Below are positions 18,926 through 25,523 of a DNA stretch of 62,751 nt, piece after piece. The first letter of the stretch is position 1. Every line of letters starts with the position of its first letter. Under the pieces are notes generated by a model. It saw nothing but the letters and a program-made list of their open reading frames with translations, was not told the origin of the DNA and did not search any database. The stretch is from a virus. Position numbers and translations under genes: made by a program. The stretch lies in IMG/VR virus record IMGVR_UViG_3300019776_000051, positions 1 through 62,751 of that record. One strand, 5' to 3'.

Positions 18926-19053
18926 CGTCCTTGACCTCTGTACGGCTTTTTATAAAGTTTACTATTCTTGTTACTGCTCGTTTGGTTTTTTGCAGCTACA
19001 CCTCTTTTCTTAGGCTTCTTGATATAAGAACTGCCGCTTGTTGCTTTTGCCAT
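18922..19053 (-). CDS. Small basic protein (43 aa)
   Basis: Short gene: MAKATSGSSYIKKPKKRG..., ending KPYRGQGR. It is rich in Lys, Arg and Ser with no acidic residues and overlaps the holin start by four bases (ATGA). The start follows an A/T leader. Such proteins form a run here (18922-21555) and may bind nucleic acid. Confidence 0.6.
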   Translation of the reverse strand: MAKATSGSSYIKKPKKRGVAAKNQTSSNKNSKLYKKPYRGQGR

Positions 19054-19064
19054 AGCTTTTTATT

Positions 19065-19556
19065 TTACCAAAGTGCGTTAATAAGTGTTGCTGTTGTGCC
19101 GCTACCTGAGCCGTGCACCTTTACTACCTGAACAGGTAATACTGTACCTACAGGAACTGCAGTGAATGTAACCACATCTTGACCAATGGTTGTAACTTTT
19201 ACGTTACCTGCACCGCCAACATATAAGAAACATCCCGGATTGCCGTTTGATGTCTGAGGGCTTGCTGCATATACCACATATGCTTTAGCAGTTGCAGTGA
19301 AGATGTCAGCATTTAACAACAATTGTGTTTGACTAACTACTGAAATCACTGTTGCTGCAGTACCATCAGTTGTATTGTACACAATGTCACCTGTCTTTAC
19401 ATTCTTTGTATTGAATGTAGCAGCAGAGTCTACAAGAGCCGCTACAGCCACTGATGTATTTGTTCCACTTGCACTTGGTGCAGGGTATGGCACGTTTGCA
19501 TTATCACTTGGGATAACCGCTAATGCTCTTGAAAATGTTGTTTTAAAAACTGACAT
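19065..19556 (-). CDS. Putative virion (head auxiliary) protein with shared beta module
   Basis: This 163-aa protein is Ala/Val/Thr-rich and predicted all-beta. Residues about 31-100 (TNTSVAVAALVDSAATF, KTGDIVYNTTDGTAATV, AKAYVVYAAS) match a module in the 338-aa ring protein and more weakly in the capsid protein. The C-terminal 60 residues form another beta domain (GNVKVTTIGQDVVTFTAV). It could be a capsid decoration protein. It is separated from the main head genes, which is common for auxiliary proteins. Confidence 0.6.
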   Translation of the reverse strand: MSVFKTTFSRALAVIPSDNANVPYPAPSASGTNTSVAVAALVDSAATFNTKNVKTGDIVYNTTDGTAATVISVVSQTQLLLNADIFTATAKAYVVYAASPQTSNGNPGCFLYVGGAGNVKVTTIGQDVVTFTAVPVGTVLPVQVVKVHGSGSGTTATLINALW

Positions 19557-19561
19557 ATTTT

Positions 19562-19735
19562 TTATTTTTTATCTTGATAAGGAAATGCTCTGTTTAATGC
19601 GTCTCTGCGTTTGTTGCATCCACAATCTTTACCTGTTGCTTTAGATACAGTCTCTACCACCTTCTTGATGCCGGTAGCTGTTGTGAACTTCTCAATAGTG
19701 TCGCCAAGACCTTTACTTTTTTGTTGATTTTGCAT
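19562..19735 (-). CDS. Small conserved CxC protein (57 aa)
   Basis: Short gene encoding MQNQQKSKGLGDTIEKFTTA..., with KDCGCNKRRDALNRAFPY near the C-terminus. An amphipathic helix (DTIEKFTTATGIKKVVETVS) is followed by the CGC-KRR motif. The start sits behind the AAAATCAAATCAAATG leader. The upstream 45-aa gene overlaps it by 23 bases. Function unknown. Confidence 0.6.
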   Translation of the reverse strand: MQNQQKSKGLGDTIEKFTTATGIKKVVETVSKATGKDCGCNKRRDALNRAFPYQDKK

Positions 19736-19850
19736 TTGATTTGATTTTATTTTTAGAAAGATTACTTACGTTACCTTTAAGAAACTTCATAGCTCCATCT
19801 AAAGATTTTTTAGATTCGTACTTTGCTGCTTTTTTGATTACCTGCTTCAT
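19713..19850 (-). CDS. Small lysine-rich protein (45 aa)
   Basis: Short gene: MKQVIKKAAKYESKKSLDGA..., ending KSNAKSTKK, with about a third Lys. It overlaps the next gene in another frame, so its C-terminus is encoded by that gene's leader and first codons. It is one base from the stop of the upstream basic protein gene. Function unknown. Confidence 0.5.
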   Translation of the reverse strand: MKQVIKKAAKYESKKSLDGAMKFLKGNVSNLSKNKIKSNAKSTKK

Positions 19851-19851
19851 A

Positions 19852-20013
19852 CTATTTCTTTTTTCCTTTGTTAGCTTTGGCTGCTAATTTAGTAAAAACA
19901 TTGGCACCATATTTATTACGACCAATGGTAGCTGCGATAGCGTTAGCTGATTTCTCACTAACACCTTGTTTCTTTTGAATCTTTTCGCTTAGTTGTTTAA
20001 ACTTGCTCATCAT
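19852..20013 (-). CDS. Small basic protein (53 aa)
   Basis: Product MMSKFKQLSEKIQKKQGVSE..., ending KANKGKKK. A start here (or one codon later) is preferred over an upstream one that would overlap the 111-aa gene. The pattern SEKIQKKQGVSEKSANAIAA with a GRNKYG turn resembles a small helix-turn-helix-like basic domain common in phages of this kind. Candidate nucleic-acid binding protein. Confidence 0.6.
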   Translation of the reverse strand: MMSKFKQLSEKIQKKQGVSEKSANAIAATIGRNKYGANVFTKLAAKANKGKKK

Positions 20014-20020
20014 ATTAGTT

Positions 20021-20356
20021 TTAAATATTTGAAACTCTTCTACCCATACCAACTCTTGATTTCTCAGCTTTCTTAGCGGCAAGTTTAGAAGGACTTATTT
20101 CCGACTTTGTTTTTGGTGTCTTTGAAGACACTCTTGTTGTTGGTCTGCAATATTCATTGCTACCACCTGCACCACAGGCTTTACCTGTTTTTGTATCCTG
20201 CCACTTTTCTCTCTCCCACCTTTTTAAACTACTACCTGCCTCAGTCTTTCTCACAACACCTGAACTCTTGCGACACTTAGCTATTGCTTGTGATGCACGA
20301 GCAGATGGGAACACATCATACGATGCTTTGACTTTTTTGTAACAGGCGTCTTTCAT
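20021..20356 (-). CDS. DUF5872-like basic protein
   Basis: This 111-aa protein has the pattern of a domain I associate with DUF5872: MKDACYKKVKASYDVFPSAR, then a KCRKSSG motif, and a second half KWQDTKTGKACG...CRPTTRVSSKTPKTKSE. It is Lys/Arg-rich with four to five Cys, so a zinc-stabilised DNA-binding fold is possible. The domain occurs in aquatic phages and large DNA viruses, with no established function known to me. A copy of the 16-bp palindrome lies in the coding sequence. Confidence 0.7.
   Translation of the reverse strand: MKDACYKKVKASYDVFPSARASQAIAKCRKSSGVVRKTEAGSSLKRWEREKWQDTKTGKACGAGGSNEYCRPTTRVSSKTPKTKSEISPSKLAAKKAEKSRVGMGRRVSNI
20116..20131. repeat. 16-bp palindrome copy 2, inside the DUF5872-like gene
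   Basis: GTGTCTTTGAAGACAC on the plus strand. It is translated here as part of RVSSKTP. Confidence 0.9.
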
Positions 20357-20646
20357 TAGTATTTTCCTCTGCGACCTTTTGGATTAGCAGTGGTTGAACC
20401 TCCGGGACCTGCCCATAAGTTCTTACACGCCCAATACCTTGGAGTCAATTTATCTGTAGCTGTATCGCAACTATGTCTTGCTTTAAAACTTTTACGAGCA
20501 GCGGCAGAATAATTATTGCCATAGCCCTTTGCTCCAAAGTGGAGGAGTTTCTCCTCCCCATTGGAACAGGCTTTTACCATCCTCTTCTTCCCGGGTCTAT
20601 CCGATGGAACAGGACGATTACATTTCATATTTGACTTATTCGCCAT
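20356..20646 (-). CDS. Small basic Cys-containing protein
   Basis: This 96-aa protein reads MANKSNMKCNRPVPSDRPGK, then ACSNGEEKLLHFGAKGYGNN, KSFKARHSCD and RYWACKNLWAGPGG. The spaced Cys/His residues and basic charge suggest a small metal-stabilised nucleic-acid binding domain. Related proteins recur beside DUF5872-like genes in aquatic phages. It overlaps the start of the 111-aa gene by one base. Confidence 0.65.
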   Translation of the reverse strand: MANKSNMKCNRPVPSDRPGKKRMVKACSNGEEKLLHFGAKGYGNNYSAAARKSFKARHSCDTATDKLTPRYWACKNLWAGPGGSTTANPKGRRGKY

Positions 20647-20651
20647 AATGA

Positions 20652-20819
20652 TTAGTTTCTGAATGCACGTGTTTTGTGACCCGGATATTCTTCAACTTTC
20701 TTTGGCTTTGGTAACTCGTATGCGTCTTTAGGAGCAACAGCTTCTTCGACTTGAGCTACAATCTCTTCAGTTAACTCAACATCTTGCTGAATTACTTCTT
20801 CGTGTTTTGACTTTGCCAT
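20652..20819 (-). CDS. Small acidic/helical protein (55 aa)
   Basis: Short gene encoding MAKSKHEEVIQQDVELTEEI..., ending EYPGHKTRAFRN. Unlike its neighbours it is acidic in the middle and basic only at the C-terminus. It could partner one of the basic proteins. Function unknown. Confidence 0.55.
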   Translation of the reverse strand: MAKSKHEEVIQQDVELTEEIVAQVEEAVAPKDAYELPKPKKVEEYPGHKTRAFRN

Positions 20820-20825
20820 AATGGT

Positions 20826-21011
20826 TTACTTTGCTTTTTTAACTAATTTTTTAGCTACGCCTGCAGCTTTAACTGCAACCTTAGCACCTTTAGAAGGAAC
20901 GCCTTTAGACATTGCTAATGGCTTTGCTTGTAATGCTCCTTTGATTGACGGACCACCGCCTGAAGGATTCTTCATTCTTGAAGATGCAGGTAAATTTGGA
21001 GTTGATTTCAT
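20826..21011 (-). CDS. Small Lys/Ala-rich protein (61 aa)
   Basis: Product starts MKSTPNLPASSRMKNPSGGG and ends KVAVKAAGVAKKLVKKAK. The C-terminal half is a histone H1-like Lys/Ala/Pro tail. Such tails bind DNA non-specifically, so a role in condensing phage or host DNA is possible but not shown. Confidence 0.6.
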   Translation of the reverse strand: MKSTPNLPASSRMKNPSGGGPSIKGALQAKPLAMSKGVPSKGAKVAVKAAGVAKKLVKKAK

Positions 21012-21036
21012 CTTGTTTTTTTTTAGAATTTATTAT

Positions 21037-21327
21037 TTATTTTTTACGACCATAAACATTTACCATAGCAACGCTATCTAAGTACTTATATCCTTTCTCA
21101 GGATTAGCTTTCTCAGCAGCGTCATATGCTTTGTTATATTTTTTTGCAAAAGATGATTGCTCACGAGCACTCTCTCTTGAAAGTTTATTACTTAAACGTT
21201 GTTCTTGTCTCGCACCACGTGCAAGGTTTGATGCAGAACGATTATCTTCACGAATACCTTCGCTTGTTGTAGCAGCACAAGATTTACCCGGTGCACATTT
21301 TGGATTTCCTAATTGTTTAGTTGCCAT
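21037..21327 (-). CDS. Small charged helical protein (96 aa)
   Basis: Product MATKQLGNPKCAPGKSCAAT..., with a long Arg/Glu/Ser helix (ARGARQEQRLSNKLSRESAR) and a C-terminal segment KYLDSVAMVNVYGRKK. It belongs to the run of small, late, minus-strand genes between the lysis cassette and the divergent promoter. No family recognised. Confidence 0.6.
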   Translation of the reverse strand: MATKQLGNPKCAPGKSCAATTSEGIREDNRSASNLARGARQEQRLSNKLSRESAREQSSFAKKYNKAYDAAEKANPEKGYKYLDSVAMVNVYGRKK

Positions 21328-21330
21328 CGT

Positions 21331-21555
21331 TTACTTTTTAAATTGATTACCTAAAGAAGAATTTAAAGTTTGCAATCCTGATATTCTGCTCGCAGCAGAC
21401 ACACGTCTATCTCTATTCTTAGCCATTCTATCTTTAAGTCTCTCTTTACCTTCTTGAATGGACTTTATTCTTTGTGCTTGCTCGTTCTTAAATGTTATGG
21501 CATCTAAGGATTCTCTTAGCGTTTTTTCAGACTCTTGTTTTTTACCCTTTGCCAT
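21331..21555 (-). CDS. Small basic coiled-coil protein (74 aa), first gene of the basic cluster
   Basis: Product MAKGKKQESEKTLRESLDAI..., with a continuous basic helix through KSIQEGKERLKDRMAKNRDR. It is the promoter-proximal gene of the small basic protein operon and is driven by a TACATTTG box at 21579-21586, divergent from the winged-helix regulator. Function unknown. Confidence 0.6.
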   Translation of the reverse strand: MAKGKKQESEKTLRESLDAITFKNEQAQRIKSIQEGKERLKDRMAKNRDRRVSAASRISGLQTLNSSLGNQFKK

Positions 21556-21565
21556 AATAAATTTA

Positions 21566-21573
21566 TAACTTTG
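21566..21573 (+). promoter_or_regulatory. Promoter -7 box for the winged-helix regulator
   Basis: TAACTTTG matches TAnnTTTG and lies 28 nt before the ATG at 21602. It is five bases from a divergent box on the other strand, so the two promoters probably compete or share an operator. Confidence 0.6.
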
Positions 21574-21578
21574 CTTTA

Positions 21579-21586
21579 CAAATGTA
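21579..21586 (-). promoter_or_regulatory. Promoter -7 box for the small basic protein operon
   Basis: Minus strand reads TACATTTG, with a TTG 22 nt upstream (21609-21611) inside the start of the regulator gene. It lies about 24 nt before the start at 21555. Confidence 0.6.
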
Positions 21587-21601
21587 ATAAAATTTAATTA
21601 A

Positions 21602-22063
21602 ATGAAAACAACACCAAAAGACTACCTAAAATTTTGGAGAGTCATCAGGTATTACTACAAGGCAAAGTTCCAATTAAGCCAAGCTGACCTCGACATAATC
21701 TTGTTTCTTTACTCAGAAGGGTACTTTGGGAAGGAGAAGTTTGACGAGTTTGCAGAACTCGTAAGTTGGGAAGTGGGAAGGTTTAAAAGACTGCACAAAG
21801 AAGGTTGGATTGAAACCTTCAGAAGACGTGGACCTAATGGCAGGGCACTTTACCAACTCAGCTACAAGGCAACTCGTCTTGTGCTTGACATCTACAGGAA
21901 ACTAAATGGGGAAGAAATCCCGACAAGTATTTCTGCAAACCCTATGTTCTTGAAGAATGTCTCCTACAACGATAAGGTTTACAGAAATATGATTATCGAG
22001 ATGAATGCTTATCAAAAAGCCAATAAGTACAGAAAGCCTGCACCTGAATCTACCGAAGACTAA
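21602..22063 (+). CDS. Winged-helix transcriptional regulator
   Basis: This 153-aa protein is the only plus-strand gene in the late block. Residues 25-110 fit a MarR-like winged helix: SQADLDIILFLYSEGYFGK, a recognition region (SWEVGRFKRLHKEGWIETF) and a wing (RRRGPNGRALYQLSYKATRL). The C-terminal 40 residues are helical. It is divergent from the small basic gene operon, with adjacent promoters, so it may regulate both. Its stop overlaps the end of the convergent groES gene. Confidence 0.7.
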   Translation: MKTTPKDYLKFWRVIRYYYKAKFQLSQADLDIILFLYSEGYFGKEKFDEFAELVSWEVGRFKRLHKEGWIETFRRRGPNGRALYQLSYKATRLVLDIYRKLNGEEIPTSISANPMFLKNVSYNDKVYRNMIIEMNAYQKANKYRKPAPESTED

Positions 22064-22317
22064 ATCACAACCACCACGTCTCTCTCAGAGATGATGGTGT
22101 ACTGCGTATCATCTATCAGCATCGTGAAGCTGTGAGCCTTGTCATAGTAAAGCTCATCGCCTTCGTCAATGACACTCACATCAGTGCCGGGTGCTATCAC
22201 CATCGCTCGCTTGTAGCGTAGCTGATTGGTATCCTCACCCGACAATATCAAGCCACTCTCAGTGGTTACTGTCTCTTGTACATCTTTGACTACAATGTAT
22301 TTGCCTATTGGTTTCAT
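22060..22317 (-). CDS. groES: Co-chaperonin GroES
   Basis: This 85-aa protein caps the GroEL ring. It shows the cpn10 pattern: MKPIGKYIVVKDVQE at the start, a mobile-loop region TTESGLILSGED, the strand KRAMVIAPGTD, GDELYYDKAHSF and a C-terminal ISERDVVVVI. It is slightly short of the usual 95-97 residues. It lies at the end of the groEL-tad2-groES run on the minus strand, a reversed and interrupted order compared with bacterial groES-groEL. The stop is shared with the convergent regulator gene. Confidence 0.88.
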   Translation of the reverse strand: MKPIGKYIVVKDVQETVTTESGLILSGEDTNQLRYKRAMVIAPGTDVSVIDEGDELYYDKAHSFTMLIDDTQYTIISERDVVVVI

Positions 22318-22320
22318 ATT

Positions 22321-22572
22321 CTAATCGTTTAATACTATTACCCAATCTTCAGCAAGCATATCAGTTTGAGATGCCAACCAAGGAACTCTACTTTTAGGAG
22401 CGTCAGGGTTTTCTGTTTGTAATCCTGTTGTGTCGATGAAGATATAAGGATGTGTCATCTTGCTGTGTTCGTCAGGAACTTGCAGCTCAATAAAAATTCC
22501 TTTACCATTCCATCCCTTGCGAGCAACCTTTGCTCCAAGTTTTAAATCTTCTAATGCTTGTCCAAAATTCAT
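22321..22572 (-). CDS. DUF2829 protein, Tad2-like (anti-Thoeris candidate)
   Basis: The 83-aa product starts MNFGQALEDLKLGAKVARKG and ends WLASQTDMLAEDWVIVLND. RKGWNGKG near residue 19 and the closing WxAS-x-x-DMLAxDW motif are diagnostic of DUF2829. Members of this family include Tad2 from phage SPO1, which sequesters the cyclic-ADPR-type signal of Thoeris immunity. The start at 22572 is preferred because a longer start would run into groEL. It is three bases from groES. That this copy blocks Thoeris is inference; the family call is strong. Confidence 0.8.
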   Translation of the reverse strand: MNFGQALEDLKLGAKVARKGWNGKGIFIELQVPDEHSKMTHPYIFIDTTGLQTENPDAPKSRVPWLASQTDMLAEDWVIVLND

Positions 22573-22593
22573 AAAATTCAATTTAATTGTGAT

Positions 22594-22607
22594 GTTCCAC
22601 GTGGAAC
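22594..22607. promoter_or_regulatory. parS-like palindrome, copy 2
   Basis: GTTCCACGTGGAAC lies in the short gap between groEL and the Tad2-like gene. It is identical to 8136-8149. A perfect 14-bp palindrome twice in 62 kb is unlikely by chance. Confidence 0.6.
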
Positions 22608-22609
22608 GT

Positions 22610-24229
22610 TTATTGTTGTTGCTCGTATGTACGAGCCATTGTGATAATTGCATTGGTACTTAGGATGGTTGTAGCTACGCTGACTGCGTTTTGCAACGCT
22701 GACCTTGTAACTTTCAACGGGTCAATAACACCCATCGCCACCAAGTCACCCATCTCACCTGTCTTCAGGTTGTATCCGTGACCAACAGGAGTGCTATCCT
22801 TGTACACATCGCTTGGTTTCAACCCTGCGTTAGCCAAAATTTGTTGGAATGGAGCCATTAAAGCATCTCTTAAAATGCGTAATGCAGCGTCATACTCCTT
22901 ACTTGCCTCAGCATTTGTAAACAAATCTGCTGACTCATCAAGCAATGCCTTTCCGGCACCCGGTAAAATTCCTTCCTCAAGTGCGGAACGAACAGCACAC
23001 ACAGCGTCATCAACCCTGTCGTACAACTCTTTCTGCTCAAGGTCAGTCTGACCACCCACAAATATCACACCTATGCCACCTGTAAGTGAGGCAATACGCT
23101 CCAATAAGAAGTCTTTGTCCCCTTTCTTAGTAGCTTCTTTGTGTGCATCCCACAATTGCTTAACTCTCTCTTCAACTTTTGTCTCGTCAGCTTTAGCTGC
23201 ACTGCGAATAATGACAGTCTTGTCCTTGCTCACAATAACTTTTGCTGCGTGACCTAAGTCTCCGTAGTTGATATGGCTCAAATCGTCACCCGTCTTCTCA
23301 CTATAGTAAGTCGCTCCTACACTAATCGCAATATCTTGCATCAACTCGTGCTGCTTGTAGCCAAAGTTTGGCGGAGGTACAGCTACCACTTTCAAATTTC
23401 CCTTAACTGAGTTAGCTGCAAGCGTGTTCACCACATTGGTATTACACGGAGAAATAATCAACAGCTTCTTGCCCTCAGAAATAATTGGTTTCAACACGTT
23501 CTCAATCTGAAGAATGTTCGCTATCTCCATATCGCACACCAATACCATCACGTCCTCAAACACACACTCGTCTTTCTTGGCATCGTTGATAAACATCGGA
23601 CTCAAATATCCTCTGTCAAACTTCAAACCCTTAGTCGTCTCAGCATATGTCTCACTTGTTTGGCTTCTTTCCACAGTTACAATACCGGTCTTGCCCACAT
23701 CCTTATACACCTCAGCAATAATGCGACCAATCTCTCTGTCATTGTTGGCACTGATAGCAGCTACGTCAAGTAGCATACTGCTACTGACCTTTTTGGCTTT
23801 ACGTCTTAACTTGTCCACCACCTTGTTGCTTATGTCCACCATATGTCTTAGCACCTCAGTCCTGTTCATATCCTCTTTGATATGCTCAAGTCCACCAAGC
23901 ACCAATCCTTCGGTCAACACAATCGCTGTTGTTGTACCATCACCGGCAGCGGTAGCTGTCTTGTCTGCCGCCTCCTTCATCATCTTAACCGCAAGGTTCT
24001 CACTTGGGTCAATCAGGTCAATTGACTTGGCAACTGTTACACCATCCTTAGTAACTGTGATGCCGTGTGTGTGATGTGGACTCTCAATGAGTACAGTGTT
24101 ACCACTTGGTCCAAGTGTTGACTTAACAGCCTTGGACATCTTAACTACACCGCTGATTAATTTCTTCCTGCCGTCCGAACCGAACTGCAAATCCTTGGGT
24201 GAGTACCCAATTCCTGATGTTTCTACCAT
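22610..24229 (-). CDS. groEL: Chaperonin GroEL
   Basis: This 539-aa protein is a full-length group I chaperonin. The ATP-binding motif GDGTTTA is at 96-102 (Asp97, equivalent to E. coli Asp87), and Asp408 in RVDDAVCAVRSALEEG corresponds to the hydrolysis residue Asp398. Other family signatures include TLGPSGNTV, FDRGYLSPMFIND and DPLKVTRSALQ. It lacks the Gly-Gly-Met tail and ends RTYEQQQ. The start at 24229 (MVETSGIGYS) is chosen because an in-frame upstream ATG coincides with the -7 box at 24257-24264. Long insertions or losses are not seen, so it is probably active. Confidence 0.95.
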   Translation of the reverse strand: MVETSGIGYSPKDLQFGSDGRKKLISGVVKMSKAVKSTLGPSGNTVLIESPHHTHGITVTKDGVTVAKSIDLIDPSENLAVKMMKEAADKTATAAGDGTTTAIVLTEGLVLGGLEHIKEDMNRTEVLRHMVDISNKVVDKLRRKAKKVSSSMLLDVAAISANNDREIGRIIAEVYKDVGKTGIVTVERSQTSETYAETTKGLKFDRGYLSPMFINDAKKDECVFEDVMVLVCDMEIANILQIENVLKPIISEGKKLLIISPCNTNVVNTLAANSVKGNLKVVAVPPPNFGYKQHELMQDIAISVGATYYSEKTGDDLSHINYGDLGHAAKVIVSKDKTVIIRSAAKADETKVEERVKQLWDAHKEATKKGDKDFLLERIASLTGGIGVIFVGGQTDLEQKELYDRVDDAVCAVRSALEEGILPGAGKALLDESADLFTNAEASKEYDAALRILRDALMAPFQQILANAGLKPSDVYKDSTPVGHGYNLKTGEMGDLVAMGVIDPLKVTRSALQNAVSVATTILSTNAIITMARTYEQQQ

Positions 24230-24256
24230 TTGATTATAATTTAATTTACTGATGTA

Positions 24257-24264
24257 CAAATATA
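24257..24264 (-). promoter_or_regulatory. Promoter -7 box for groEL-tad2-groES
   Basis: Minus strand reads TATATTTG, 27 nt before the groEL start. No good -33 TTG is seen at the usual spacing. The box decides the choice of start codon for groEL. Confidence 0.55.
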
Positions 24265-24346
24265 GTCAACCTATGGTATATTAACCACGATTATTGAAAT
24301 ATTTATTATCCCATAAGTAGATATTGCCCGGTAGGGCACAAGGTTT

Positions 24347-24662
24347 ATGTCAAGTTTTGCCGGGATAATGTCAAATTATGTCGGTTTTATTTATGGCTAT
24401 CACAAGTCGACATTGGCTTAAACGCAATGCTGTAAAGGATTTGATACATCAATCAGCATCTAAATGCTGATAATGCAGAAATTTTTCCCCTATTCTTTAT
24501 ATATATTTCCCTCCTTTTATATATTTTTTTCCCATTAGAATTTCTCTTTAAAATCGACATTTTCGACATTAAAGAAATAAAGTATTAATAATCAATAAAT
24601 TAGAAAAATAAAATCGACATAAAAACGACATAAAACAAAGACAAAAATGTCAAAGTCGACAT
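24347..24662. other. Iteron region 1: ten YGACAT sites in a gene-free stretch
   Basis: Gene-free region upstream of groEL. CGACAT or TGACAT occurs at 24347, 24368, 24378, 24408, 24555, 24564, 24615, 24626, 24647 and 24657, on both strands. Two are spaced pairs: 24555/24564 (9-bp step) and 24615/24626 (11-bp step). A pyrimidine-rich, A/T-rich stretch lies at 24484-24545. The same pair layout recurs at 34389-34537. Likely a replication origin or operator array. Confidence 0.65.
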
Positions 24663-24670
24663 AAAAAGAA

Positions 24671-24697
24671 AGAGGACTCAAGATTGAGCCCTCCTCT
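24671..24697 (-). terminator. Rho-independent terminator after the 81-aa gene
   Basis: Read on the minus strand, an AGAGGA..TCCTCT stem with a CTCA/TGAG upper stem and a small bulge is followed by TTCTTTTTATG. It lies 27 nt after the stop at 24724 and before the iteron region. Confidence 0.65.
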
Positions 24698-24723
24698 AAC
24701 TAACCATTAACCTCAAAATAAAC

Positions 24724-24969
24724 CTAACCTTCCATCATCTCTGACTTGATGTTACCTAAGAACACAGCCTCTGACATCATCTGAATTTTTTCGGAACGCT
24801 TAACTACTTTCTTCATATCAGCAGCTTGACGAATACCCGTAACACCATCAGGTCTGTTATTAATCTCCATACCTCCATTGACAGTCAAACCAAAGTTAGC
24901 CCCTCTCTGTTGGTATATGCTGTTTGACAAGTCTTTCTTGTAAACAGAATTTCCAAATTTTAATTTCAT
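24724..24969 (-). CDS. Hypothetical protein (81 aa)
   Basis: Product starts MKLKFGNSVYKKDLSNSIYQ; it contains NFGLTVNGGMEINNRPDGVT and a basic helix ADMKKVVKRSEKIQMMSEAV. I do not recognise it. It is an isolated minus-strand gene at the boundary between the early plus operon and the late minus operon, with its own terminator. A near-consensus TATCTTTA lies upstream of its start. A boundary position often suits regulators, but no helix-turn-helix is evident. Confidence 0.6.
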   Translation of the reverse strand: MKLKFGNSVYKKDLSNSIYQQRGANFGLTVNGGMEINNRPDGVTGIRQAADMKKVVKRSEKIQMMSEAVFLGNIKSEMMEG

Positions 24970-25166
24970 AAAAAACGTTTTTTAAGTGAAGTAATATTAC
25001 AGGGTAAAGATAATAAATTTTGAGATACCCGGAGTGTTTGGGCTATAGGGGCGTTTGACGCAAGGAGCCGGCTACCGAAAACGACTTTTTTTTTGAGGGG
25101 TGGGGGTACGAATTAGCCTCCGCCCTGTAGACTTTTTAGCTTTTTGCCCTGCCTGTGTATGCATAA

Positions 25167-25194
25167 GGACGGCTCAAGTATCAATGAGCCGTCC
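25167..25194. other. Perfect 10-bp stem-loop in the early control region
   Basis: GGACGGCTCA and TGAGCCGTCC pair fully around an 8-nt loop. There is no U-tract on either side, so it is not a simple terminator. It may be part of an untranslated RNA. Confidence 0.55.
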
Positions 25195-25293
25195 CTCCTG
25201 CCTCCGTTCTTCGTTCTTCCTGCCTCCGCTCCTTGCTTTATCCTGCCATTGCCCTGCATCGTTACGCTACAGGCTAACATCAAGCCCTTTGTA

Positions 25294-25309
25294 GTGTCTT
25301 CGAAGACAC
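25294..25309. repeat. 16-bp palindrome copy 3
   Basis: GTGTCTTCGAAGACAC, the only fully symmetrical copy, in the early control region 145 bp before the promoter. Confidence 0.9.
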
Positions 25310-25453
25310 AAAAAGAGAGAAAAGGGACAAAGAGAGACGCCTTAGCCCCTGCCTACCCATATTCAAGTCTAAACATTGTATGCCCTTTGTTCATTACTAA
25401 ACGCCTGACAGCAAAGAATTTTCAGCCTGAAATAAAAAAAAGTTTAAAAAAGT

Positions 25454-25484
25454 TTTGGTAGTATGGAGTAATAGACTAAATTTG
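25454..25484 (+). promoter_or_regulatory. Early operon promoter
   Basis: TTTG (25454-25457), 19 nt, then TAAATTTG (25477-25484), an excellent match to the Bacteroidota -33/-7 consensus. It lies 39 nt before the first early gene and probably starts the whole plus-strand transcript carrying the ribozymes. Confidence 0.75.
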
Positions 25485-25523
25485 AACCATCAAACAACAA
25501 TTAATAATCAAAATTTAAACACA

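Larger units (their letters stand above)
24970..25523. other. Gene-free early control region
   Basis: About 550 bp with no credible gene. Contents: a poly-T run at about 25086-25095, unusual G/C-rich and pyrimidine-rich tracts with two CCTGCCTCCG copies (about 25198-25230), a perfect 10-bp-stem hairpin at 25167-25194, one palindrome copy at 25294-25309 and the early promoter at 25454-25484. Base composition differs clearly from the flanking A/T-rich phage DNA. Open frames here have no family match and no leader. Confidence 0.6.

Noticed and set aside
23514-24074. Long open frame (186 codons) antisense to groEL
   Set aside because: It is the mirror of well-conserved groEL codons, has no leader or family match, and is hydrophobic in the way antisense frames of such genes usually are.
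25144-25461. Open frames in the early control region
   Set aside because: No recognisable domain, no A-rich leader, low-complexity composition, and it overlaps the hairpin, palindrome and promoter.
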